From: Roseithermus sacchariphilus
Lineage (GTDB): Bacteria; Bacteroidota; Rhodothermia; Rhodothermales; MEBIC09517
Assembly (NCBI GenBank): GCA_003285105.1
Contig: CP030158.1
Coordinates: 3,610,449-3,674,448 of the forward strand
DNA length: 64,000 bases
Reading direction: 5' to 3'
Numbering within the stretch: the first letter of the stretch is position 1; each line of letters starts with the position of its first letter. This document shows, in pieces, positions 19,361 to 27,280 of the stretch. Both the position numbers and the translations under genes were made by a program. The notes beneath the pieces are model-generated. The model was not told the DNA's origin, made no database searches, and saw only the letters and a list, made by a program, of their open reading frames with translations.

Positions 19361-20917
19361 TTGTTCCACGTGCGCATATTGCCTTCTCGCTGTTCGTCCG
19401 TGCTCGTGCGCCTGACGCACGTCATGCTCCTCCTGCCGGTTCTCCTCGGCGGCACCACGGCCTTTGCCCAGCCCGACGAAGCCACCCGGGTCGACAGCCT
19501 GCCGGGCAAGCCGCGCGTCTTCGTCCTCAGCGACATCGGCAACGAACCGGACGATCAGATGTCGCTCATCCGGTTTCTGGTCTATGCCAACGAGTACGAC
19601 ATAGAAGGCCTGGTCGCCACGACCTCGACCTGGCAGCGCGAAGCGGTGCGCCCGGACATCATGCACCGGGTGATCGACGCCTACGAGCAGGTGCAGCCCA
19701 TGCTGAGCACCCATGCTGAGGGCTACCCCGCGGCGTCGAGCCTGCGCGCGCTCGTGACCTCGGGACAGCCCGCCTACGGGCTGGCGGCCGTCGGGGAGGG
19801 CCGGGGGTCGGCCGGGGCCGACCTCCTGATCCAGGCGGCCGACCGCGACGATCCCCGCCCGCTGTGGGTGACCATCTGGGGCGGGGCCAACACGCTGGCG
19901 CAGGCCCTCTGGGAGGTGCGCGCCACCCGCTCGCCCGAGGACCTGGCCCGCTTCGTCTCTCGCCTGCGGGTCTATTCCATCTCCGACCAGGACGACGCCG
20001 GACCCTGGATCCGCCAGTCTTTCCCGGAGCTGTTTTACATCGTCAGCCCGTCCACCCCGGACGGCAGCCAGTATTACATGGCTACCTGGACCGGCATTGC
20101 CGGCGACCCCTACTACCACAACGCACCCGGCGCCGACATCACCACCGTCACCAACGAGTGGTTGGACGAGCACATCCGCCGAAAGGGGCCGATGGGCGCG
20201 GCCTACCCGCGCTATCTGTTCATCATGGAGGGCGACACGCCATCCTTCCTGAACCTGATCGGCAACGGCCTGGCCGCGCACTACCATCCGGGATGGGGCG
20301 GATGGGGCGGCCGGTACGTCTACCGCACGGCCTACGGGGAGACGCGCCCGATCTGGACGCAGGGAGGGGATGCCTTCCCCGGCGCTCCGAACTCCCGCGA
20401 CACCGTCACCGGCGCCGACGGCCGGCGCTACACCTCGGACCAGGCCACCATCTGGCGCTGGCGCGAGGCCTTCCAGCAGGACTTCGCAGCCCGCATGGAC
20501 TGGACGATCAAGCCGGTGGACGAGGCCAACCACAACCCGGTGGTGATCGTCAACGGGCAGGGCGGGAAGGCGCCCGTGCGCGTCCGCGCCACGGTGGGGC
20601 AGCCCGTACTCCTCGACGCCGCCGGCACGCACGACCCCGACGGGGACGCGCTCTCCTACACGTGGTTCGTGTACCCCGAAGCCCAGACGGGCAACGCCTT
20701 CCGCCCCGGCGCGCAGATCAGCGGAGAGGAAGGCAACCAGCGCATCGTCCCCCCGCCACCGCGGGCGACGATCACCGACGCCCGATCCACCCTGGCCACG
20801 GTGCAGCCCAACCTCCCCGGAGAAACCCACGTCATCCTGGCCGTGGAAGACGACGGCACCCCCCATCTCACGGCCTACCGGCGTATCATCCTCCACGTAC
20901 AGCCGGCTTCGGAATGA
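19361..20917 (+). CDS. Exported DUF1593 (nucleoside-hydrolase-like) protein
   Basis: The protein (up to 518 residues) has the DUF1593 N-terminal fold, marked by FVLSDIGNEPDDQMSLIRFL. The Asp cluster resembles the Ca-binding DxDxxxDD site of nucleoside hydrolases. WVTIWGGANTLAQAL and YSISDQDDAGPWIR follow. A C-terminal Ig-like domain (about 400-515, AAGTHDPDGDALSYTWFVYP) completes it. A secretory signal (MLLLPVLLGGTTAFAQ) lies near the start. The exact start is uncertain: TTG 19361 gives the longest form, while GTG 19400/19406 or ATG 19424 would put the signal peptide nearer the N-terminus. DUF1593 proteins often sit with plant-polysaccharide genes, and a GH78 rhamnosidase follows 61 bp later. 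I infer a role in glycan or nucleoside-like sugar breakdown; the substrate is unknown. Confidence 0.82.
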   Translation: MFHVRILPSRCSSVLVRLTHVMLLLPVLLGGTTAFAQPDEATRVDSLPGKPRVFVLSDIGNEPDDQMSLIRFLVYANEYDIEGLVATTSTWQREAVRPDIMHRVIDAYEQVQPMLSTHAEGYPAASSLRALVTSGQPAYGLAAVGEGRGSAGADLLIQAADRDDPRPLWVTIWGGANTLAQALWEVRATRSPEDLARFVSRLRVYSISDQDDAGPWIRQSFPELFYIVSPSTPDGSQYYMATWTGIAGDPYYHNAPGADITTVTNEWLDEHIRRKGPMGAAYPRYLFIMEGDTPSFLNLIGNGLAAHYHPGWGGWGGRYVYRTAYGETRPIWTQGGDAFPGAPNSRDTVTGADGRRYTSDQATIWRWREAFQQDFAARMDWTIKPVDEANHNPVVIVNGQGGKAPVRVRATVGQPVLLDAAGTHDPDGDALSYTWFVYPEAQTGNAFRPGAQISGEEGNQRIVPPPPRATITDARSTLATVQPNLPGETHVILAVEDDGTPHLTAYRRIILHVQPASE

Positions 20918-20978
20918 CCTGATCCAGGCCTCCGCCCGCTTCGCGTCGTCCCCGTTTCCTCGAACCTCCCCTGGCACG

Positions 20979-23900
20979 ATGATCCCTCCCGTACCCCTCC
21001 GGCCCGTGCTCGACGGTGGCCTCCGCCACGGCCTCCGCCGCGGTCTCCGCGGCGGCCTTCGCCGCACCCTCCTTCGCCTCCTGCTCGTGCTCCTGCCGGC
21101 CCTGGCCGCCTCCCCGGCCCTCGGCCAGACGGGCACGCTGACGCCCACCGGCCTGCGCGTCGAGTACGCCGAGAACCCCATCGGCATCGACGCGCCCACC
21201 CCGCGCCTGAGCTGGCGCAGCACGTCGGCGGAGCGACATGCCCGGCAGACGGCCTACCAGATCCAGGCCGCCGCCTCCGAAGCCGACCTCGCGGCCGGCC
21301 GCCTGCTCTGGGACTCCGGGCGCGTCGCCTCCGACCGGTCCCTCTTCGTCCCCTACGGCGGTCCGCCGCCGACCTCGGGCCAGCGCCTCGTCTGGCGCGT
21401 GCGCGTCTGGGACGGGGCCGGCCGGCCCTCGGCCTGGAGCACGCCCGCCTTCTGGGAGATGGGGCTGCTCGACCCGGCCGACTGGCAGGCCCGCTGGATC
21501 AAACCCGCCGGTCCGCCGGACACCGCCATGGCCCGCCCCGTGGCCATGCTGCGCGGCCGCTTCCGCCTCGACGGCGAGGTCGCCCGCGCCCGGGTCTATG
21601 CCACCGCCCGCGGCCTCTACGCGCTCGAACTCAACGGCCGGCCCGTGGGCGACCAGGTGCTCGCGCCGGGCTGGACGAGCTACCACCACCGCATCCCGTA
21701 CCAGACCTACGACGTCACCGACCTGCTGCAACGCGGCGAGAACGTCCTCGGCGCCTGGCTGGCCGACGGCTGGTACCGCGGCTGGCTCACCTGGAACGGC
21801 ACGCGTAACCTCTACGGCGATGAAACGGCGCTGCGGGCTCAGCTCCACGTCACCTACGCCGACGGCCGCGAGGCGGTCTTCGGCACGGATGAATCCTGGC
21901 TCGCGACGAAAGACGGCCCCTACCGCATGGCCGACCTCTACGACGGCGAGATCTACGACGCCCGGCGTGAGATGCCCGGCTGGAGCACCCCCGGCTTCGA
22001 CGACGCCGCCTGGACGCCGGTGGCCCTGTTCGAGGGCGAGCCCGTCGCGCTCGTCGCGCCGCAGGGGCCGCCGGTGCGCCGGATCGAGGAGATCCACCCG
22101 GTCTCGATCACCCGGGCGCCCAACGGCGAGACGGTGGTCGACCTGGGGCAGAACATGGTGGGCTGGGTGCGCCTGCGCGTGCGCGGCCCGGCCGGCACCG
22201 AGGTGGTGCTCCGCCACGCCGAGGTGCTCGACCCCGAGGGTAATCTCTACACGGACAACCTCCGCTCCGCCGACCAGACCGACCGCTACATCCTGCGCGG
22301 CGAGGGCGAGGAGGTCTACGAGCCGCGCTTCACCTTCCACGGCTTCCGCTACGTCGGCGTCCGCGGCTACCCCGGCACGCTCACGGCGGACGACCTCACG
22401 GGCGTCGTCGTCCACTCGGACATGGCACGGACGGGCACCTGGAGCAGCTCGGACTCGCTGCTCAACCAGCTCTACCATAACATCGTCTGGGGGCAGAAGG
22501 GCAACTTCGTCGACGTGCCCACGGACTGCCCGCAGCGCGACGAGCGCCTCGGCTGGACCGGCGACGCGCAGGTCTTCGCACCCACGGCCGCCTGCATCAT
22601 GGACGTCTCCGGGTTCTTCGCCAAATGGCTGCGCGACCTCGCCCTGGACCAGCGGGAGGACGGGGCCGTCCCGCACGTCATCCCCAACGTCCTGGGGGCG
22701 GACGCGGCCGGTACCGCCGGCTGGGCCGACGCCGCCACGGTCATACCCTGGGTGCTCTACCGCGCCTACGGCGACGCGGGCGTCCTGGAAGCCCAGTTCC
22801 CCAGCATGAAGGCCTGGGTCGATTACATGGCCGCGCAGGCCGGCGAGGACGCCGTCTGGCGCCCCGGCTTCCAGTTTGGCGACTGGCTCGCGCCGCTCTT
22901 CGACAACGTCTTCACGCCCTACCGCGCCACCACCGGCGTCGACCTGATCGCCACGGCCTACCTGGCGCACTCGGCCGACCTGGTCGCGCGGGCGGCCGAG
23001 GTGCTGGGCCGGGACGAGGAGGCCCGCCGCTACCGCTCGCTCTTCGAGCGCGTCCGTACGGCGTTCCAGCGGGAGTTCCTGACGCCCGGCGGGCGGCTCT
23101 CCTACGAGACGCAGACGGCCTACGTGCTGGCGCTGGACTTCGATCTGCTGCCCGAGGCCGTTCGCCCGGCGGCCGCCCGCCGCCTGGCCGCCGACGTCCG
23201 TGCCCGCGGCAACCACCTGACGACCGGCTTCCTGGGCACGCCTCGCCTGACGCGGGTGCTGAGCGACCACGGGGAGCTCGAGACGGCCTACGCGCTGCTG
23301 ACACAGACAACCTACCCGTCCTGGCTCTACCCGGTCACCTTCGGGGCCACGACGATCTGGGAGCGCTGGGACGCCATCCGCCCGGACGGGACGTTCCAGA
23401 GCCCGGAGATGACGTCGTTCAACCACTACGCCTACGGGGCCATCGGGGAGTGGATGATCAACGTGGTGGCGGGGCTGGAGGCGGCGCCCGAGGCGCCGGG
23501 CTACAAGCGCCTGCTCATCCGCCCGAGGCCGGGAGGCGGGCTCTCCCACGCCGGCACGACGCTCGAGACGCCCTACGGCCCGGCGGCGTCCTCGTGGGCC
23601 TTCCATGGCGCCCGCTTCACGCTGGAGGCCACCGTCCCGCCCAACACGACGGCGCAGGTGGTGCTCCCCGGAGCGGCCGGGCAGGAGGTCCGGGAAGGCG
23701 AGCACGCGCTGACGGAGGCCGCGGGGATCGCGTCGGTGACCGAGGCGGGGGCGGACCTGGTGCTGGAGGTGGGCAGCGGGACGTACCGGTTCGTCTACGA
23801 GGCGCCGGAGCTGGCGCTCTTTGCCGCGGGCTACCGCGATCTGGGGCCGGAGACGCCGCTGTCGGCCGTGGTGGAGGCCGCCCGGGACGTGATCGAAGCC

Positions 23901-24065
23901 CTCGCGCCCGAGGTGCTCGACTCGATGGCCGTGCAGTTCGGCGGGGCCACGCCGCTGCGCGCCTTCGAGGGGACCCTCTTCCCGCCGGACGTCTACCAGG
24001 CCCTGCTCGACGCGCTCGCCCAGCGCAACGCCGAACGCCGCGCCGCCATCCTGACTCCGCAGTAA
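20979..24065 (+). CDS. Alpha-L-rhamnosidase, glycoside hydrolase family 78
   Basis: The 1028-residue exported enzyme has an N-terminal Ig-like domain (TPTGLRVEYAENPIGID.PRLSW), a second beta-sandwich, the (alpha/alpha)6 catalytic barrel (about 440-820) and a C-terminal sandwich. The signature DCPQRDERLGWTGDAQ starts at residue 516; Asp516, Glu522 (general acid) and Asp529 align with the known GH78 residues. Glu795 in IWERWDAI fits the base. It removes terminal alpha-L-rhamnose from pectic or flavonoid glycans. An acidic, helical tail of about 90 residues after the last sandwich is unusual. The unusually long, Arg/Gly/Leu-rich N-region before the signal helix is encoded by a 12-bp tandem repeat. 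Confidence 0.93.
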   Translation: MIPPVPLRPVLDGGLRHGLRRGLRGGLRRTLLRLLLVLLPALAASPALGQTGTLTPTGLRVEYAENPIGIDAPTPRLSWRSTSAERHARQTAYQIQAAASEADLAAGRLLWDSGRVASDRSLFVPYGGPPPTSGQRLVWRVRVWDGAGRPSAWSTPAFWEMGLLDPADWQARWIKPAGPPDTAMARPVAMLRGRFRLDGEVARARVYATARGLYALELNGRPVGDQVLAPGWTSYHHRIPYQTYDVTDLLQRGENVLGAWLADGWYRGWLTWNGTRNLYGDETALRAQLHVTYADGREAVFGTDESWLATKDGPYRMADLYDGEIYDARREMPGWSTPGFDDAAWTPVALFEGEPVALVAPQGPPVRRIEEIHPVSITRAPNGETVVDLGQNMVGWVRLRVRGPAGTEVVLRHAEVLDPEGNLYTDNLRSADQTDRYILRGEGEEVYEPRFTFHGFRYVGVRGYPGTLTADDLTGVVVHSDMARTGTWSSSDSLLNQLYHNIVWGQKGNFVDVPTDCPQRDERLGWTGDAQVFAPTAACIMDVSGFFAKWLRDLALDQREDGAVPHVIPNVLGADAAGTAGWADAATVIPWVLYRAYGDAGVLEAQFPSMKAWVDYMAAQAGEDAVWRPGFQFGDWLAPLFDNVFTPYRATTGVDLIATAYLAHSADLVARAAEVLGRDEEARRYRSLFERVRTAFQREFLTPGGRLSYETQTAYVLALDFDLLPEAVRPAAARRLAADVRARGNHLTTGFLGTPRLTRVLSDHGELETAYALLTQTTYPSWLYPVTFGATTIWERWDAIRPDGTFQSPEMTSFNHYAYGAIGEWMINVVAGLEAAPEAPGYKRLLIRPRPGGGLSHAGTTLETPYGPAASSWAFHGARFTLEATVPPNTTAQVVLPGAAGQEVREGEHALTEAAGIASVTEAGADLVLEVGSGTYRFVYEAPELALFAAGYRDLGPETPLSAVVEAARDVIEALAPEVLDSMAVQFGGATPLRAFEGTLFPPDVYQALLDALAQRNAERRAAILTPQ
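21018..21077. repeat. Imperfect 12-bp tandem repeat in the GH78 signal region
   Basis: About five units of the pattern GGCCTCCGCCGC run in frame at 21018-21029, 21030-21041, 21042-21053, 21054-21065 and, degenerate, 21066-21077. They encode the G-L-R-x repeats before the signal helix. A related array lies at 30348-30407. Confidence 0.8.
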
Positions 24066-24084
24066 TCGAGTCGTCCCGCACGAA

Positions 24085-24124
24085 CCCCGCGGGGGAGCCG
24101 TAGCGACCTACCTCCCCCGCGGGG
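24085..24124. terminator. Hairpin between convergent GH78 and gltX genes
   Basis: CCCCGCGGGGGAG (24085-24097) and CTCCCCCGCGGGG (24112-24124) are perfect inverted repeats of 13 bp around a 14-nt loop. There is no T-run on either side, so this is a strong stem that may act as a bidirectional terminator or transcript-end stabiliser. Its position between two converging stop codons supports that. Confidence 0.6.
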
Positions 24125-24133
24125 AAACCGAGG

Positions 24134-25642
24134 CTATGCCGTCGCTGCGGAGCCCAGGACCTCGACGGCCCGGCGGATCCGGCGCACACAGGCGTCCCGC
24201 CCGAGGACGTGCATCAACTCGAACAGGCCCGGCCCGTAGGTGACCCCGCTGAGGGCCAGCCGCACGGGGTGGATGAGCCGGCCGGCTCCCACGCCGCGCT
24301 CCTCGGCCAGCGCACGAAGCGTCGCCTCGGCCGTCGCCTCATCGAACGTCTCCAGCGCCTCCAGCCGATCCGCGTAGGCCGCCAGCAGATCCGCGGAGTC
24401 CGCCTTCCAGCGCTTCTTGACGCCGGCCTCGTCGTAGCCGGCGGGGTCTTCGAAGAAGTACGGCGCTTCGGTGACGATCTCCTGCGGAAACGTCACGCGC
24501 TCGCGCATCAACCCCACCACCGCCCGCACGTAGTCCCGATCGACCTCGTACCCCTGCGCGCGGACGTGCGGCCACACCGCCTCGACCAGGTCCTCCACCG
24601 GCCTCTGCCGGAGGTACTGCTGGTTGTACCATGCGAGCTTGTCCATGTTGAACTGCACCCCGGCGTTGCCCACACGATCCAGCGAGAACACCCGGGCGAG
24701 CTCGTCCAGCGTGAACAGCTCCCGTTCGTCGCCCGGGTTCCAGCCCAGGAACGCCAGGAAGTTGACGAGCGCTTCCGGGTCGTACCCCTGCGCCCGGTAG
24801 TCTTTGACGAAGACGGGAATGCCCGCGGCCTCGGCCTTGCGCTTGGACAGCTTCCCCCCCGTCGGGCTCAGGATCAGCGGGAGGTGCGCCATCTGTGGGA
24901 CCTCCCACCCCAGGAACCGATACAGCAGGACGTGCTTGGGCGTCGACGGCAGCCATTCTTCCCCGCGGATCACGTGCGTGATCCCCATCAGGTGATCGTC
25001 CACCACGTTGGCGAAGTGATAGGTCGGCATGCCGTCGGACTTGATGAGCACCTGGTCATCGACCTCCCCGGCATCGATCGAGACGGTGCCGCGCACGTGG
25101 TCGTGGAAGGAGATGACCTCGCCGGCCGGCACGCGGAGGCGCACGACATACGGCTCGCCGGCATCGAGGCGGCGCTGGACCTCGGCTTCGGGGAGGGTCA
25201 GCGCGTTCTTCATGCGCAGGCGCGTGGTGGCGTCATACTTCCCGGCCTCGCCGCGCTGCCGGGCCTCCTCGCGCATGGCGTCGAGTTCTTCCGGGGTGTC
25301 GAAGGCATAGTAGGCATGCCCGGCTTCGAGCAGCGGCTGGATGTACTGCCGGTAGAGGTCGCGCCGCTCGCTCTGGCGGTAGGGGCCCACCGGCCCGCCT
25401 ACGTCGGGACCTTCGTCGTAGGTGATCCCGGCCCAGCGCAGCGACGCCAGGATGTCGTCCTCGGCGCCCTCGACGTACCGTTCCCGGTCGGTATCCTCGA
25501 TGCGCACGATGAACCGACCGCCGTGACGACGGGCAAACAGGTAGTTGTACAGGGCCGTCCGCAACCCGCCGATGTGCAGGAAACCGGTGGGGCTGGGGGC
25601 GAAACGAACACGAACGGACGCGTCGACGAGCGTATCCGACAT
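24134..25642 (-). CDS. gltX: Glutamate--tRNA ligase
   Basis: The 502-residue class I aminoacyl-tRNA synthetase charges tRNA-Glu in the cytosol. The HIGH-type motif is [11 protein letters not shown] (residues 17-25), and the KMSKS-type motif is KLSKR within [32 protein letters not shown] and [19 protein letters not shown] are typical GluRS blocks. A C-terminal helical anticodon-binding domain follows. Length is normal (about 470-510). The frame gives no evidence for a discriminating versus non-discriminating form. A terminator on the same strand (25712-25746) separates it from the sigma/anti-sigma genes. Confidence 0.96.
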   Translation of the reverse strand: MSDTLVDASVRVRFAPSPTGFLHIGGLRTALYNYLFARRHGGRFIVRIEDTDRERYVEGAEDDILASLRWAGITYDEGPDVGGPVGPYRQSERRDLYRQYIQPLLEAGHAYYAFDTPEELDAMREEARQRGEAGKYDATTRLRMKNALTLPEAEVQRRLDAGEPYVVRLRVPAGEVISFHDHVRGTVSIDAGEVDDQVLIKSDGMPTYHFANVVDDHLMGITHVIRGEEWLPSTPKHVLLYRFLGWEVPQMAHLPLILSPTGGKLSKRKAEAAGIPVFVKDYRAQGYDPEALVNFLAFLGWNPGDERELFTLDELARVFSLDRVGNAGVQFNMDKLAWYNQQYLRQRPVEDLVEAVWPHVRAQGYEVDRDYVRAVVGLMRERVTFPQEIVTEAPYFFEDPAGYDEAGVKKRWKADSADLLAAYADRLEALETFDEATAEATLRALAEERGVGAGRLIHPVRLALSGVTYGPGLFELMHVLGRDACVRRIRRAVEVLGSAATA

Positions 25643-25711
25643 GGATCGTGGGGGGTTCGTGAGCAGGGACAGACGGTGAGAAGCACGCCGGCAGCCACGC
25701 GCTGGACGCCC

Positions 25712-25746
25712 AAAAAAAGAGGTGCGACTTCAGCGAAGACGCACCT
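25712..25746 (-). terminator. Intrinsic terminator after the sigma/anti-sigma genes
   Basis: On the minus strand AGGTGCG and CGCACCT flank a short internal arm (CTTCG..GAAG, imperfect), and the stem is followed by C then seven T residues. It ends transcription from the anti-sigma gene before gltX. Confidence 0.85.
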
Positions 25747-25794
25747 GCGGGGATTCCGGGCCGGGGCCTGCCGGAAGCGTGCGGGTCGTGGTCG

Positions 25795-26352
25795 TTAAAG
25801 CGACTCTCCCGGCGCGGGTTCCTCGGTTTTGCTGGCCTCGATGGTGAGCCCCGGGTAGAACACGTAGAGGGGTTCGACGCGCCCGGGTTCGGAGGCCGCC
25901 ACGGCCGGTAGCTCGACGAGCTCTTCCTCACCGATGACGGCGAAGCGCGCCGGCACCGGTTGCAGGTTCGACGGCACGAACAGGCCGAGGAGGAAGACCA
26001 CGATGGCGATGGTGAGCCCGGCGCGGAGGGTGACGGGGGCCTGGGCCTGCCAGAGCGGACGCCGATCGGCGGCACGGTCGATGCGGGTATGGCGGGCCTT
26101 GTGCTCGGCCAGGCGCTTGAAGAACGCGTCGTCGAGGGCCGGGGGCACGCCGAGCGGCTCCTGCCGGCTCCACCGGCGGAACGAGAGCACGCTGTCGAGG
26201 GTGCGGCGGCAGGCCGGGCAGGCCGCCAGGTGCCCGAACAACGCGGCCTGCTGATCCAGCGGAAGCTCGCCGTCGACGTACAGGTTGAGGGCCTCCTCCA
26301 TCACCGGATCGCGGCAATCCGACGGCGACGTAAACGGGGATGAGGTACTCAT
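25795..26352 (-). CDS. Zinc-finger anti-sigma factor
   Basis: The 185-residue protein has an N-terminal zf-HC2 anti-sigma domain with the Zn-binding HxxxCxxC motif (GHLAACPACRR). A linker and one membrane helix (GLTIAIVVFLLGLFVP, about 120-136) follow, then an extracytoplasmic C-terminal tail. ATG 26352 gives MSTSSPF; the upstream in-frame ATG adds Pro/Arg-rich sequence without homology. The gene lies 73 bp after the ECF sigma gene on the same strand, the standard order. It presumably binds that sigma at the membrane and releases it on an envelope signal. No dedicated site-1 protease is adjacent. Confidence 0.87.
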   Translation of the reverse strand: MSTSSPFTSPSDCRDPVMEEALNLYVDGELPLDQQAALFGHLAACPACRRTLDSVLSFRRWSRQEPLGVPPALDDAFFKRLAEHKARHTRIDRAADRRPLWQAQAPVTLRAGLTIAIVVFLLGLFVPSNLQPVPARFAVIGEEELVELPAVAASEPGRVEPLYVFYPGLTIEASKTEEPAPGESL

Positions 26353-26425
26353 CGATCTATCAACACAGCTTGATCCTCGGGGGTCGGACAACGCCGCAGC
26401 CGGCCACGAACCGGCCACGGCGGGT

Positions 26426-27070
26426 TCATGCGGGCGGGGGTGTGGATCCGGACACCGGAGCAGCATCCGGGGCGGCATCCGGGGCGGTCGGCGCCGGGGA
26501 GCGAGCCCCCTGCCGCTCCCGGTTCATGATCGGCTCCATGTAGCCGGCCAGCTTGCGACGGGCCTTGAACAGGCGCGACTTGACGGCGCTCACCGTGCTC
26601 CGGGTCACCGCCGCGATCTCCTCATAGCTCAGGTTCTGGTATTCACGCAGGATCAGCACCTCCCGGTAGTCCGGCTTGAGCTGGGCCAGGAAGTGATTCA
26701 CCAGGTCGATCTTTTCGCTCTTCTCCAGCTGATGCGCGGGGATCTCCGGCAACGGAGCCACCGGCTCGGCGTGCTCCTGCCCCTCCAGCGATACCTGCCG
26801 GTTCGTGCGCCGTAGCTGGTTCAGACACTGGTTGCGGGCAATCGTGAAGAGCCAGGACTTGAAGGCGTCGGTGTTGAGCAGCCGGTCCCGGTTCTCATAG
26901 ACCCGCAGGAACGTCTCCTGCACGACGTCCTCGGCCAGCGAGCGGCTGAGCAGCATCTTGACGCAGAACGCGTAGACCGGCCCTTTGTAGCGGTTGTAGA
27001 GCGAGACGAAGGCGAACTCGTCTCCGGCCTGAAAGGACTCGATCAACTCCTGGTCGTCGGTCGGTATCAT
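26426..27070 (-). CDS. ECF RNA polymerase sigma factor
   Basis: The 214-residue protein has sigma region 2 (LYNRYKGPVYAFCVKMLLS then LAEDVVQETFLRVYENRDRL, ending in WLFTIARNQCLNQLRR). Region 4 has a helix-turn-helix, LSYEEIAAVTRSTVSAVKSRLFKARRKL. The C-terminal tail is Pro/Ala-rich (PDAAPDAAP repeats) and probably disordered. ATG 27070 (MIPTDD) is preferred. It pairs with the zinc-finger anti-sigma downstream, and both end at the terminator at 25712-25746. It is divergent from the chaperone cluster at 27281, which may be part of its regulon since those genes serve envelope protein folding; that link is inference. Confidence 0.92.
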   Translation of the reverse strand: MIPTDDQELIESFQAGDEFAFVSLYNRYKGPVYAFCVKMLLSRSLAEDVVQETFLRVYENRDRLLNTDAFKSWLFTIARNQCLNQLRRTNRQVSLEGQEHAEPVAPLPEIPAHQLEKSEKIDLVNHFLAQLKPDYREVLILREYQNLSYEEIAAVTRSTVSAVKSRLFKARRKLAGYMEPIMNRERQGARSPAPTAPDAAPDAAPVSGSTPPPA

Positions 27071-27194
27071 GAGGCAGCGCACGAGGGGCAAGCAGGGAAA
27101 GGGCGACCACGTGAGAAAGACCCTCGATGGCGCGGAAAGTTGCCGCCCTGCGTCCGCCGCCGCCGTCCACTTTTCCCGGAACCCGACGCATGCC

Positions 27195-27226
27195 TTGCCT
27201 TAAGAGAGGCGCGCATCGTACTTTCG
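27195..27226 (+). promoter_or_regulatory. Candidate Bacteroidota-type promoter for the PPIase cluster
   Basis: TTG at 27195-27197 and TACTTTCG at 27219-27226 are spaced by 21 nt. This resembles the TTTG-N19-TAnnTTTG promoter of Bacteroidota major sigma factors. The implied start is near 27233, about 48 nt before the ATG at 27281. The same spacing and box occur before the riboswitch at 38656. Confidence 0.35.
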
Positions 27227-27280
27227 GGGGCTTTTCCCCTTCCCTCACCGTTGTTCAGGATTCACGTACGTCACGATCTG

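Noticed and set aside
24085..24124. Possible origin or attachment site because of the perfect inverted repeat.
   Set aside because: It lies exactly between two converging genes, which suits a transcript-end hairpin. No flanking integrase, iteron or duplicated core was found.
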